Source: Lachnospiraceae bacterium (GTDB lineage: Bacteria > Bacillota_A > Clostridia > Lachnospirales > Lachnospiraceae). Taken from it: a stretch of DNA of 24,799 nt. Position numbers and translations under genes: made by a program. The notes under the pieces are model-generated. The model was given only the letters and a program-made list of their open reading frames with translations. It did no database searches and was not told the origin of the DNA. The stretch covers positions 1-24,799 of the forward strand of contig JAFXDD010000031.1 in NCBI GenBank assembly GCA_017516285.1, read 5' to 3'. Of the stretch, positions 1 to 7,700 are shown one piece after another (the stretch's first letter is position 1; each line of letters starts with the position of its first letter).

Positions 1-114
1 GACTTCGGCATTCATGCCTCGTCTCGCTAAGGACCGGCGCCTTTCAATGACCCCATAAACGAGCGTGTGATACCTTCCTTTTCTGTAATACTACGATGGC
101 CGCAGACATACAAA
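1..114 (+). repeat. Repeat copy 1 (left arm of inverted pair)
   Basis: This stretch matches the reverse complement of 1876-1988 with three substitutions and one 1-base indel over 114 bases. The match begins at the first base of the window, so the element may extend further left. It contains a small hairpin, GGCA(7-10)-TTCA-TGCC(15-18). Two of the three substitutions fall in this hairpin's loop (TTCA here, CTTA in copy 2 read in the same sense), so the stem is kept. The part from 60 to 117 is also related to 2037-2095. I do not recognise the family. It has no coding capacity and could be a structured RNA, a MITE-like element or an end of a mobile cassette. Confidence 0.85.
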
Positions 115-169
115 CCATTTAAATATACAAACCTGGCTTCGAGTAATGCTATATTATTTTATAAAAATG

Positions 170-208
170 TTGAAAAAATGTCACGAAAGTTATATAATAA
201 TCGTGACA
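170..208 (+). promoter_or_regulatory. abiE promoter with overlapping inverted-repeat operator
   Basis: A good sigma-A type promoter is present: TTGAAA (170-175), a 17-base spacer and TATAAT (193-198). An 8-base perfect inverted repeat, TGTCACGA (179-186) and TCGTGACA (201-208), brackets the -10 box with a 14-base gap. AbiEi antitoxins are known to repress their own operon by binding inverted repeats in the promoter, so this is probably the autoregulatory operator. Binding is inferred. Confidence 0.75.
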
Positions 209-229
209 AAAAATAAGGAGAATGGTTTT

Positions 230-835
230 ATGGCAAGTGGCATTTATGCGGAAATAAAGAAAAGAATAGAACTGGCTGAACCGGGAACGGTATTTGTAAC
301 ATCAGATTTTGCAGATATTGCGACGACAACAACGGTAAGAAAGTGTCTTGGAAGACAGGTTGAAGAGAAGAATATTCGAAGAATTATGGATGGTGTGTAT
401 GAAAAGCCAGTATATAGCAAGTTATTGAAAGCGTATATTCCGGCTAATCCTGATACAATAGCGTATGCTATTGCCAGAAGTTTTCGTTGGACCATTGCAC
501 CGTGTGGAGACGTAGCATTAAATAAGTTGGGACTATCAACACAGGTTCCGGTAGTTTGGTCCTATATCAGTGATGGACCATATAGAGAGTTTTCATGGGA
601 CAATATTACACTATCTTTTAAGCATCGTGCAAACCGGGAAATTTCATTTATGTCAGAGACAACTACTTTGGTGGTCGAGGCATTAAAAACATTGGGAAAA
701 GAGCGTGTTGATGATAGCATTATTCTAAGCTTGAGAAATAGATTGCCTAAAGAAGAAAAGAAAAAAATGTTAGAGGAAGCAACAGGTGTAAGTGAATGGA
801 TATATGCAGCGATAAGAAAGGTGTGTGCTGAATAA
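230..835 (+). CDS. AbiEi-like antitoxin/regulator, DUF6088 family
   Basis: A 201-residue protein beginning MASGIYAEIKKRIE. It resembles the DUF6088 family: an N-terminal winged-helix-like part (TVFVTSDFADIA, then a basic stretch KNIRRIMDGVYEKP) and a middle part with CGDVALNKLGLSTQVP and SYISDGPY. These proteins usually precede an AbiEii nucleotidyltransferase and act as transcriptional autorepressor and antitoxin. I chose the start at 230 because AAGGAG (215-220) lies 9 bases upstream. An in-frame ATG at 146 lies before the promoter and would include the operator in the coding region. The gene ends in a TAATG overlap with the next gene, implying translational coupling. It is visibly more A+T-rich than the core genes. 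Family call is fairly secure; function as antitoxin is inferred from the pair. Confidence 0.85.
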   Translation: MASGIYAEIKKRIELAEPGTVFVTSDFADIATTTTVRKCLGRQVEEKNIRRIMDGVYEKPVYSKLLKAYIPANPDTIAYAIARSFRWTIAPCGDVALNKLGLSTQVPVVWSYISDGPYREFSWDNITLSFKHRANREISFMSETTTLVVEALKTLGKERVDDSIILSLRNRLPKEEKKKMLEEATGVSEWIYAAIRKVCAE

Positions 836-1836
836 TGAAAGAAGTTGCAAAACTACAGATGAAAGACAGAACAGAATTGTTTCAAGCTACTGCGATTTCT
901 ATGGGAATGCAACCTAATGTAATAGAGAAGGATTTTTGGGTATGTTTTATGCTTGACCATCTGTTTCACGATTGTAAGTATAAGAGTGCTTTTGTCTTTA
1001 AAGGGGGTACAAGTCTCTCCAAATCATATCATGTTATTGAGAGATTTTCCGAGGATATAGATTTGATTTTGGATTGGCGGAAAATAATTGCTGATGAAGT
1101 TAATCCTTGGGAACAACGATCAAAAACTAAGCAGGATTTATTTAATAAACAGATTAATTCGGAAGCAGCAAAATTCTATGAAGAAGAATTGATACCTCAA
1201 TTGAATGTAGAAATGAAAGAAAAACTGGGGGATGGAGAATGGATTTCGGTTGATACAGAAGATGAGATGGTGGTTAATTTTTATTATCCGCAGATATTTG
1301 AAGCAGAATATTTACGTTCTTGTGTAAGATTGGAAATCGGACCATTAGCAGAATGGATGCCATCTCATGAGACAATAGTAACGCCATTTGCAGCTGAAAA
1401 ATATCCGGATATTTTTTCGCAAAAAGAGACGGCGGTTTTGACTATTGATGTTGAGAGAACGTTCTGGGAAAAACTTACTATACTACATAAAATTGCAAAT
1501 TTCTCAGAAGGAAAAGTGTTACCTGCAAGATATGCAAGGCATTTATATGATGTGTACAATTTAGGGAATTCATGGGTAAAAGAAAGTGCTTTTGAAAGAA
1601 AAGAATTGCTGGAAAGAGATGTTGCTTTTAAGCAAAAATTTTATTATGCCAAGGGTGCTCATTATGAAACAGCAACCTTGAGTAGTATTGAACTTCTGCC
1701 AAAAGAGGCGGTGCTCGATGCATTACAAGAGGATTATCAGGCGATGAAGAATATGATATATGGTAATATACCGGAATTCAAAGAGATTCTTGAGTTCCTT
1801 GAAAAATTGCAGAAAGAAATCCATGAGTTGAAATAG
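835..1836 (+). CDS. AbiEii nucleotidyltransferase toxin
   Basis: A 333-residue protein of the nucleotidyl transferase AbiEii/AbiGii family. The nucleotidyltransferase signature is visible: IEKDFW (30-35), GGTSLSK (57-63), then SEDIDL with acidic residues D74 and D76 as the expected metal ligands. A helical region with FWEKLTILHK and RYARHLYDVYNL follows, as in other members. Known family members, such as AbiEii and MenT relatives, transfer nucleotides to tRNA or other RNA and arrest growth, sometimes in response to phage; the target here cannot be read from sequence. The length is normal and no key motif is broken, so the toxin looks intact. It overlaps the regulator gene by one base and shares its promoter. 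No terminator is seen before the downstream repeat. Confidence 0.9.
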   Translation: MKEVAKLQMKDRTELFQATAISMGMQPNVIEKDFWVCFMLDHLFHDCKYKSAFVFKGGTSLSKSYHVIERFSEDIDLILDWRKIIADEVNPWEQRSKTKQDLFNKQINSEAAKFYEEELIPQLNVEMKEKLGDGEWISVDTEDEMVVNFYYPQIFEAEYLRSCVRLEIGPLAEWMPSHETIVTPFAAEKYPDIFSQKETAVLTIDVERTFWEKLTILHKIANFSEGKVLPARYARHLYDVYNLGNSWVKESAFERKELLERDVAFKQKFYYAKGAHYETATLSSIELLPKEAVLDALQEDYQAMKNMIYGNIPEFKEILEFLEKLQKEIHELK

Positions 1837-1875
1837 TTCATTAAGCTTGGATGTATATGCGATCGTTTTAAGCGT

Positions 1876-1988
1876 TTTGTATGTCTGCGGCCATCGTAGT
1901 ACTACAGAAAAGGAAGGTATCACACGCTCGTTTATGGGGCATTGAAAGGCGCCGGTCCTTAGCGAGACGAGGCATAAGTGCCGAAGTC
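1876..1988 (-). repeat. Repeat copy 2 (right arm of inverted pair)
   Basis: The reverse complement of this stretch matches 1-114 at about 96%. The match stops at 1876, 40 bases after the toxin stop codon. The hairpin GGCA-TAAG-TGCC (1971-1982) is retained with a changed loop. The two arms face each other across the toxin-antitoxin pair, so a long terminal inverted repeat encloses the cassette. Confidence 0.85.
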
Positions 1989-2036
1989 GAGCTTAGTACC
2001 GTTGCAGCCTTTCGTTGAGTGGGAACGTCCCCAAAA

Positions 2037-2095
2037 ATGAGCGTGTGATACCTTCCTTTATTGAAAAACTGGGGTGGCCGCAGCCCCACAAACCG
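2037..2095 (+). repeat. Repeat copy 3, diverged, same sense as copy 1
   Basis: This shares with copy 1 the block GAGCGTGTGATACCTTCCTT (2039-2058), then TGGCCGCAG and ACAAACC at matching spacing, with different sequence between. Here TGGCCGCAG is enclosed by GGGG and CCCC, giving a short hairpin at 2071-2087. An additional hairpin, GGGA-ACG-TCCC, lies just upstream at 2021-2031. Conserved islands with variable connectors look more like a structured RNA than like an inert duplication. A 67-codon ORF crosses it but has no supporting features. Confidence 0.65.
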
Positions 2096-2113
2096 GAATT
2101 TACAATAGTATAC

Positions 2114-2175
2114 AAAAACCAGTCGCTTTGTAAAGTGTATTTTACGAACAGTTTACAAAGTGGCTGGGTTTTTTA
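2114..2175 (+). terminator. Long hairpin with T-tract upstream of pstS
   Basis: Arms 2119-2134 and 2152-2167 pair over 16 consecutive positions, two of them G-U, around a 17-base loop. The 3' arm is followed by G and six T (2169-2174), and the 5' arm is preceded by five A, so it reads as an intrinsic terminator. It would end transcription from the toxin operon or repeat copy 3 before pstS. The same bases contain TTTAC repeats that look like a Pho box, so it may also act as a DNA operator. Confidence 0.65.
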
Positions 2176-2216
2176 CCTCTTTGTGATAGTTTGTAAAGCG
2201 CTTTTTGCGGTAAGAT
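2140..2216 (+). promoter_or_regulatory. Putative Pho-regulated promoter of pstS
   Basis: TTTTACG (2140-2146) and TTTACA (2152-2157) are direct repeats with 11-base spacing, the layout of PhoB/PhoP boxes, and resemble the clearer set at 5787-5825. Two further repeats, TTTGTG (2180-2185) and TTTGTA (2190-2195), lie closer to a candidate -10 TAAGAT (2211-2216). No good -35 is present, as expected for an activator-dependent promoter. The exact box used is uncertain because the first pair overlaps the hairpin. Confidence 0.5.
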
Positions 2217-2286
2217 AAACCTGTCAGTTGAAGACAGAATAAAAAGAAAGAGACCGCAATGACACGCGGCAGAAGAGGAAAACGAA

Positions 2287-3174
2287 ATGAAAAAGATGAA
2301 TGTAAAGAGATTAGTTGCAATTGCAGGAACTATGGCAATGGTAATGGGCATGACAGCCTGTGGCAGCACAGACGGTTCTAACGCAAATGCTTCCGCGTCA
2401 GGTAGCAATGTTGAAGTATCAGAAGAAAACACAAAAATCTCCGGCAAGGTAAGCATGTCCGGCTCCACCTCTATGGAGAAGCTGGTAAAGGCATTACAGG
2501 AAACCTTTGCAGAGAAAGAAGCTGATGTGACCGTAACAACAGAGTTTGTAGGCTCCAGCGCAGGCGTTGAGCAGATGCTTTCAGGTACCGTAGATATCGG
2601 TAACTCTTCCAGAAATTTAAAGGATGCTGAAAAAGAGTCAGGTGCAGTTGAAAATATTGTAGCAATTGATGGTATTGCAATGGTAGTTGATACAGCAAAT
2701 ACAGTAGCTGATTTGACAAAGGATGAGTTGGTGGCAATTTACACAGGTACTGTAACAAACTGGTCTGAGGTTGGCGGTGCGGATGCTCCGATTGTTGTAA
2801 TCGGTCGTGAAGCAGGCAGCGGTACAAGAGGTGCTTTTGAGGAAATCCTGAAGATTGAAGAGCAGTGTAAGTATGCTTCTGAATTAGACTCCACAGGTGC
2901 TGTTATGGCTAAGGTAAGTGCAACTCCGGGAGCAATCGGTTATGTATCTTTGGATGCTTTAAATGACACGGTAAAGGCAGTTTCCTTAGAAGGTGTAGAA
3001 GCAACTGCAGAAAACATTTTAGCCGGTAATTACTTTTTAAGCAGACCGTTTGTAATGGCAACTAAGGGGGCTATTGAGGAACAGAGTGAGGCTGTACAGG
3101 CATTTTTTACATATGTGTTCAGTGAAGAAGGTCAGGCTGTTGTACAACAGGTGGGTCTTATTCCGGTAAAATAA
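2287..3174 (+). CDS. pstS: Phosphate-binding lipoprotein of the Pst ABC transporter
   Basis: A 295-residue extracytoplasmic phosphate-binding protein. The N-terminus has basic residues, a hydrophobic stretch and the lipobox MTAC with Cys25, so it should be lipid-anchored on the outer face of the membrane. Phosphate-binding loops of the family are visible: GSTSMEKL, GSSAGVEQM with SSRNLK, and AGSGTRGAF. A low-complexity Ser/Asn/Ala linker follows the lipid-anchored Cys. It delivers phosphate to the PstC-PstA channel. It is the first gene of pstSCAB, with a GAGG ribosome binding site before the ATG, and is probably induced by phosphate limitation through the boxes upstream. Confidence 0.95.
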   Translation: MKKMNVKRLVAIAGTMAMVMGMTACGSTDGSNANASASGSNVEVSEENTKISGKVSMSGSTSMEKLVKALQETFAEKEADVTVTTEFVGSSAGVEQMLSGTVDIGNSSRNLKDAEKESGAVENIVAIDGIAMVVDTANTVADLTKDELVAIYTGTVTNWSEVGGADAPIVVIGREAGSGTRGAFEEILKIEEQCKYASELDSTGAVMAKVSATPGAIGYVSLDALNDTVKAVSLEGVEATAENILAGNYFLSRPFVMATKGAIEEQSEAVQAFFTYVFSEEGQAVVQQVGLIPVK

Positions 3175-3208
3175 TGGATTAGAGAAACATGAGAAGGACC
3201 AGGCATTT

Positions 3209-4141
3209 ATGAAAGAAACATATTCTATTCAAAGTAATCATAAAGAAAAAGCATTGGTTGAGACAGTGGCACAGGGCATCTTTACACTCTGCGCCTTTGT
3301 GGCAACGCTCGCAGTTGCAGCAATATGCTTTTATATGATTAAGAACGGGCTCCCGGCTATCACCAAGGTTGGTCTAAAGGAAATATTATTTTCTACTACA
3401 TGGGCGCCTACGGCGGCAGAGCCTAAATATGGCATTTTGTGGATTATTTTAACTTCTATTGTAGGTACTACCCTGGCTATTTTAATCAGCGTTCCGGTTG
3501 GAGTGCTGACGGCAATCTTTATTGCAGAGGTAGCGCCGGCAAGACTGGTAGCCATTGTACAACCGGCAGTCGAGCTCTTGGCAGGGGTGCCATCTGTTAT
3601 TTACGGCTTGTTAGGCGTATACATATTAAATCCTTTGATGTACAAATTAGAGCTTTTGTTGTTTAAGGGCAGTAGTACGCATCAGTTTACCGGAGGTGCC
3701 AACCTGATTTCAGCAGTGTTGGTTCTGGCAATTATGATATTGCCTACGGTTATTAATGTAAGTACATCTTCCTTAAAGGCGGTTCCGGCACATATGCGTT
3801 CTGCATCCTTAGCCCTCGGAGCCAGTCATATTCAAACAATTTTCCACGTAACCCTTCCGGCAGCAAAGAGCGGTATTATCACGGCAGTTGTACTGGGGGT
3901 GGGCCGTGCAGTAGGGGAAGCTATGGCAATTACTTTGGTGTCAGGCTCCAGTGTAAATGCACCGCTTCCGTTCAATTCCGTGCGTTTTCTGACCACAGCC
4001 ATTGTAAGTGAAATGGGTTATTCTGAAGGTACACACAGAGAGGTGCTGTTTACCATCGGTCTGGTACTTTTTGCATTTATTATGATTATCAATGTTGCAC
4101 TATCAAGAATTTTAAAGAAAGGAGCAGGGGTAGATGAATAA
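3209..4141 (+). CDS. pstC: Phosphate ABC transporter permease PstC
   Basis: A 310-residue integral membrane permease. It has a hydrophobic first segment at about residues 20-45, then the pattern of several more membrane helices typical of PstC, and the cytoplasmic coupling loop LGASHIQTIFHVTLPAAKSGI that contacts the ATPase. The preceding EVAPARLVAIVQPAVELLAGVPSV region is typical of phosphate permeases. It forms the channel with PstA. It begins 34 bases after pstS with GAGAAGGA upstream, and its last codons overlap pstA by 8 bases. Confidence 0.94.
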   Translation: MKETYSIQSNHKEKALVETVAQGIFTLCAFVATLAVAAICFYMIKNGLPAITKVGLKEILFSTTWAPTAAEPKYGILWIILTSIVGTTLAILISVPVGVLTAIFIAEVAPARLVAIVQPAVELLAGVPSVIYGLLGVYILNPLMYKLELLLFKGSSTHQFTGGANLISAVLVLAIMILPTVINVSTSSLKAVPAHMRSASLALGASHIQTIFHVTLPAAKSGIITAVVLGVGRAVGEAMAITLVSGSSVNAPLPFNSVRFLTTAIVSEMGYSEGTHREVLFTIGLVLFAFIMIINVALSRILKKGAGVDE

Positions 4142-5006
4142 AGCAAATTCTATTTACGGCAAAAAACTAAGAAAAGCCGATGCAATTATGTATAGCCTGA
4201 TTTATGTGGCTGCTTTCCTTTCCGTATTTTTAATTTTAGGTATTATTTTGTATGTATTTGTTCATGGTATCGGTCAGATTAACTGGACATTTCTTACCAC
4301 GGCCAGCAGCTTTTTGAAGGGCACGGTAGGCATTGCCGGAAATATTGTAAATACCCTGTTCATTGTTGTGATTACGCTGTTGATTGCTATACCGGTGGGG
4401 GTGGGCAGTGCTATTTATCTAAATGAGTATGCGCGTCCCGGAAAAGTGATAGCTTTTATTGAATTTGCTACCGAAACCCTGTCCGGTATTCCGTCTATTA
4501 TATATGGTCTGTTTGGTATGGTGTTTTTCGGAAAAATTTGGGGCTATTCTATTCTGACCGGTGCGTTAACCTTAATGATTATGGTATTGCCGCTTATTAC
4601 AAGAAATACACAGGAAGCACTGAAAATGGTACCATTAAGTTACAGGCAGGGTTCCCTTGGGATTGGTGCAACAAAGTGGTATATGATTCGTACTGTGCTT
4701 TTGCCAAGTTCGATGCCTGGTATTATTACCGGTGTTATTCTGGCTATCGGACGAATTGTAGGGGAAAGTGCAGCACTTTTATTTACCGCGGGAAGCGATA
4801 ATAGGATGGCAAAAAGCATGGCGGCATTCTTTGGCAAAATTTTTGAGTCCGGTGGCAGCCTTACCATTGAACTGTATTTACGTATGAGTAATGGTGAATA
4901 TAATGTGGCATTTGGTATCGGCTGTGTGTTACTGATTATTGTATTGATTATAAATATGTTAACAAAGGTACTGACAAAGAAATTTGATGTAAATGCCAAA
5001 GCGTAG
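4134..5006 (+). CDS. pstA: Phosphate ABC transporter permease PstA
   Basis: A 290-residue membrane permease and partner of PstC. Family motifs visible are [21 protein letters not shown] and the coupling loop [23 protein letters not shown]. The start ATG lies inside the end of pstC (8-base overlap), and its ribosome binding site AAAGGAG is in pstC coding sequence, so translation is probably coupled to give equal subunit amounts. It is followed after 14 bases by pstB. Confidence 0.94.
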   Translation: MNKANSIYGKKLRKADAIMYSLIYVAAFLSVFLILGIILYVFVHGIGQINWTFLTTASSFLKGTVGIAGNIVNTLFIVVITLLIAIPVGVGSAIYLNEYARPGKVIAFIEFATETLSGIPSIIYGLFGMVFFGKIWGYSILTGALTLMIMVLPLITRNTQEALKMVPLSYRQGSLGIGATKWYMIRTVLLPSSMPGIITGVILAIGRIVGESAALLFTAGSDNRMAKSMAAFFGKIFESGGSLTIELYLRMSNGEYNVAFGIGCVLLIIVLIINMLTKVLTKKFDVNAKA

Positions 5007-5020
5007 TTGAGGAGTATATT

Positions 5021-5773
5021 ATGGCAAAGATTGAAATAAGAAATTTAAATTTACATTATGGAGAAAACCATGCACTGAAAAATATCAACATGGATATTCA
5101 GGCAAATGGTATTACCGCATTTATTGGCCCTAGTGGTTGTGGTAAATCTACTTTTTTAAAATGCCTGAATCGTATGAATGATTTGGTACCTATTGCAAAG
5201 GTGGAGGGCCAGCTTTTATTGGATGGCGAGGATATTTACGCACCAAGCGTAGATACTACACGCCTTCGTAAAAAAGTCGGTATGGTATTCCAGCAGCCCA
5301 ATCCTTTTCCGATGAGTATTTATGACAACATTGCATATGGACCTAGAGTTCATGGCATCACCAATAAGGCAAAGTTGGATGAAATTGTGGAAACTTCTTT
5401 GCGAGGGGCGGCAATTTTAGATGAGGTAAAGGACCGTTTGAAGAAAAACGCTTTGGGTTTGTCCGGTGGTCAGCAGCAAAGACTTTGTATTGCCAGAGCT
5501 TTGGCAGTAAATCCGGAGGTGCTTTTGATGGATGAGCCAACCTCTGCATTGGACCCGATTTCCACATTGAAGATAGAGGAATTAATGAAAAATCTGAAAA
5601 AGGAGTATACGATTGTTGTGGTGACGCATAATATGCAGCAGGCAGCCAGAGTCAGTGATTACACTGCGTTTTTTCTGTTGGGCGAAATGATTGAATTTGG
5701 TACAACTACAAATATCTTTCAGAGACCTCAGGATAAGCGTACAGAAAATTATATCACAGGAAAATTTGGCTGA
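5021..5773 (+). CDS. pstB: Phosphate ABC transporter ATP-binding protein PstB
   Basis: A 250-residue ABC ATPase that powers phosphate uptake. Walker A is GPSGCGKST (36-44), the Q-loop [11 protein letters not shown] follows, the signature LSGGQ is at 147-151, and Walker B LLMDEP ends at about 173. The closing [25 protein letters not shown] is characteristic of PstB. Length is usual for the family. GAGGAG lies upstream. In many bacteria phoU follows directly, but here the next gene is a Na+/phosphate cotransporter. No terminator follows, so readthrough into the next genes is possible. Confidence 0.96.
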   Translation: MAKIEIRNLNLHYGENHALKNINMDIQANGITAFIGPSGCGKSTFLKCLNRMNDLVPIAKVEGQLLLDGEDIYAPSVDTTRLRKKVGMVFQQPNPFPMSIYDNIAYGPRVHGITNKAKLDEIVETSLRGAAILDEVKDRLKKNALGLSGGQQQRLCIARALAVNPEVLLMDEPTSALDPISTLKIEELMKNLKKEYTIVVVTHNMQQAARVSDYTAFFLLGEMIEFGTTTNIFQRPQDKRTENYITGKFG

Positions 5774-5786
5774 AATCTTTAAATTT

Positions 5787-5845
5787 TTTACATGAATTTT
5801 ACATTGCACGGTTACAGATTTTACATAGATAAGGTATGATATACT
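5787..5845 (+). promoter_or_regulatory. Pho box and promoter before the Na+/Pi cotransporter gene
   Basis: TTACA occurs at 5788, 5799, 5812 and 5821. The first two are 11 bases apart and the last is 22 from the second, so three of the four are in helical phase, as in PhoB/PhoP tandem boxes. A -10 candidate follows, TATGAT (5835-5840) or TATACT (5840-5845). This probably places the cotransporter, phoB and phoR under PhoB control, giving positive autoregulation. Binding is inferred from the repeats. Confidence 0.7.
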
Positions 5846-5895
5846 TGATGAAGAATTGAGTTTATAATTATTAACAAGAAGAGAAGAGGTATATT

Positions 5896-7683
5896 ATGAC
5901 TATTTTTGATGCGTTATCTATGGTAGGCGGGTTGGCTTTATTCCTTTATGGTATGCATATTATGGGAGAGGGCTTGTCTAAGGCCAGTGGTGGTAGATTA
6001 GAAAGTTTGTTGGAAAAGTTAACCAGTAATCGTATTAAGGCTGTGTTGGTTGGTGCAGGGGTTACGGCATTAATTCAGTCTTCCAGTGCCACGACGGTTA
6101 TGGTAGTAGGTTTTGTTAATTCCGGTATTATGAAGCTGGGGCAGGCTGTTGGTATTATTATGGGTGCCAATATCGGTACTACAGCAACCTCATGGCTGTT
6201 ATCATTAGCCAGTATTGAAGGCAGCAGCTTCTTTATTCAGCTATTAAAGCCCGCAAATTTTTCGCCGATTTTAGCGGTTATCGGTGTGATTTTTATTATG
6301 TTCACCAAGAGTGAAAAGAAAAAGGATGTGGCATTGATTTTATTGGGCTTTGCCATACTGATGACAGGCATGGGCAATATGTCAGCTGCAGTTGCACCAT
6401 TAAAGGATGTGCCGGAATTTACAAACATGCTGGTTATGTTTTCTAATCCAATTTTAGGTCTTTTGGCAGGTGCTGTTTTGACTGCAATTATACAGTCATC
6501 CTCTGCATCTGTAGGTATTTTGCAGGCTCTGTGTGCAACAGGTGCGATTGGATTTTCCACTGCACTGCCTATTATCATGGGTCAGAACATCGGTACCTGT
6601 GTAACTGCTATGATTTCTTCTGTAGGCGGCAGCAAGAATGCCCGCAGAACGGCATTGGTACATTTATATTTTAACTTGATTGGTACTATCATTTTTATGA
6701 TTGGTTTTTATGCATTGAATGCGGTGCTTCGTTTTGAGTTTATGAATGAGTCCATTGATGCAGCAGGTATTGCAACTGTTCATAGTGTATTTAACGTAGT
6801 AGCAACGGTTATTTTATTACCATTTGCAAGTGTGTTAGAGAAGCTTGCATATAAGTCTATTCCGGAGGATAAGGTAAACAAGGAGCTTTCAGAGCTGGAT
6901 AAGAACCTGGGCATGTTAGACCCACGTTTCTTAGACAAACCGGGTTATGCGATTTCCATGGCAAAAGCTGTTACTGTAAAAATGGCGGAAGCAGTTCATG
7001 AATCTATTAAGCTTGCATTGAAGTTGGTGAAGGAGTATAATGAAGAGGATGGTGCGCGTGTGCTTGCTTTAGAAGAGGAAGTGGACAGATATGAGGATGA
7101 GTTAGGCTCTTATCTGTTAAAGATTTCCTCCAGAGATTTGTCTGAGAAGGAAAGTCATCAGGTTACTGTGATGCTTCATTGCATTAACGATTTTGAGCGT
7201 ATTGCAGACCATGCGATTAATATTAAGGAATCCGCTGAGGAAAAGTATTTAAAGGGTATGGAGTTCTCAGAAAAAGCATCCAAGGAGTTAAAGGTTTTCT
7301 CCGGAGCTATTAAGGAGATTTTAAATATTACCGTAGAAATGTTTATCAATGATGATATTAAGCAGGCAGGTCACGTAGAGCCTTTAGAGGAAGTAATTGA
7401 TGATTTGAGTGTAGAAATGAAGTCACGTCATATTGCCAGATTGCGTAAGGGTAAATGTACCGTGGAGCTTGGCTTTATTTTGCAGGATTTGACTACCAGT
7501 TTTGAGAGAGTGGCAGACCACTGTTCCAATATTGCTATTTACGTAATGCAGGAAGACAGTGAGGATATTGATGCACATGAATTTATCGGCAATATTAAAA
7601 AATCAGGTAATATTGATTTTGAAGGTCAGAAGATGTATTACCGTGAAAAATTTGTACTTCCTTCCACCAATATTCTCAAATAA
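5896..7683 (+). CDS. Na+/phosphate cotransporter with C-terminal PhoU-like domain
   Basis: A 595-residue protein of the NptA/YjbB (Na_Pi_cotrans) type. The membrane half holds the two inverted-topology repeats with the signature QSSSA at 61-65 and 200-204, each followed by a glycine-rich segment (MGANIGTTATS, MGQNIGTCVTA). From about residue 345 it is soluble and helical, with two acidic repeats containing FERIADHA and FERVADHCSN, the hallmark of PhoU helical bundles. It should import phosphate with sodium and may sense or signal phosphate status through the PhoU part. It sits between pstB and phoB-phoR, where phoU is often found. The start follows an AGAGG ribosome binding site. The family is certain; a signalling role is inferred. 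Confidence 0.92.
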   Translation: MTIFDALSMVGGLALFLYGMHIMGEGLSKASGGRLESLLEKLTSNRIKAVLVGAGVTALIQSSSATTVMVVGFVNSGIMKLGQAVGIIMGANIGTTATSWLLSLASIEGSSFFIQLLKPANFSPILAVIGVIFIMFTKSEKKKDVALILLGFAILMTGMGNMSAAVAPLKDVPEFTNMLVMFSNPILGLLAGAVLTAIIQSSSASVGILQALCATGAIGFSTALPIIMGQNIGTCVTAMISSVGGSKNARRTALVHLYFNLIGTIIFMIGFYALNAVLRFEFMNESIDAAGIATVHSVFNVVATVILLPFASVLEKLAYKSIPEDKVNKELSELDKNLGMLDPRFLDKPGYAISMAKAVTVKMAEAVHESIKLALKLVKEYNEEDGARVLALEEEVDRYEDELGSYLLKISSRDLSEKESHQVTVMLHCINDFERIADHAINIKESAEEKYLKGMEFSEKASKELKVFSGAIKEILNITVEMFINDDIKQAGHVEPLEEVIDDLSVEMKSRHIARLRKGKCTVELGFILQDLTTSFERVADHCSNIAIYVMQEDSEDIDAHEFIGNIKKSGNIDFEGQKMYYREKFVLPSTNILK

Positions 7684-7700
7684 CAGAAAGGAAGAATGGT

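Noticed and set aside
146..229. Upstream ATG of the antitoxin gene
   Set aside because: It lies before the promoter and operator at 170-208, has no ribosome binding site, and adds residues unlike the family; the ATG at 230 has AAGGAG.
1989..2035. T-box-like segment (TAGTACCG and GGGAACGTCCC)
   Set aside because: It lacks the conserved T-box bulge and specifier structure, and the gene downstream is pstS, not an amino-acid gene.
1..2100. CRISPR array
   Set aside because: Only three repeat copies, of ~60-114 bases, in mixed orientation and irregular spacing, with no cas gene; not a CRISPR layout.
2015..2218. A 67-codon ORF across repeat copy 3 and the hairpin
   Set aside because: It has no ribosome binding site or family signature, runs through a repeat and a terminator-like hairpin, and is best explained by chance.
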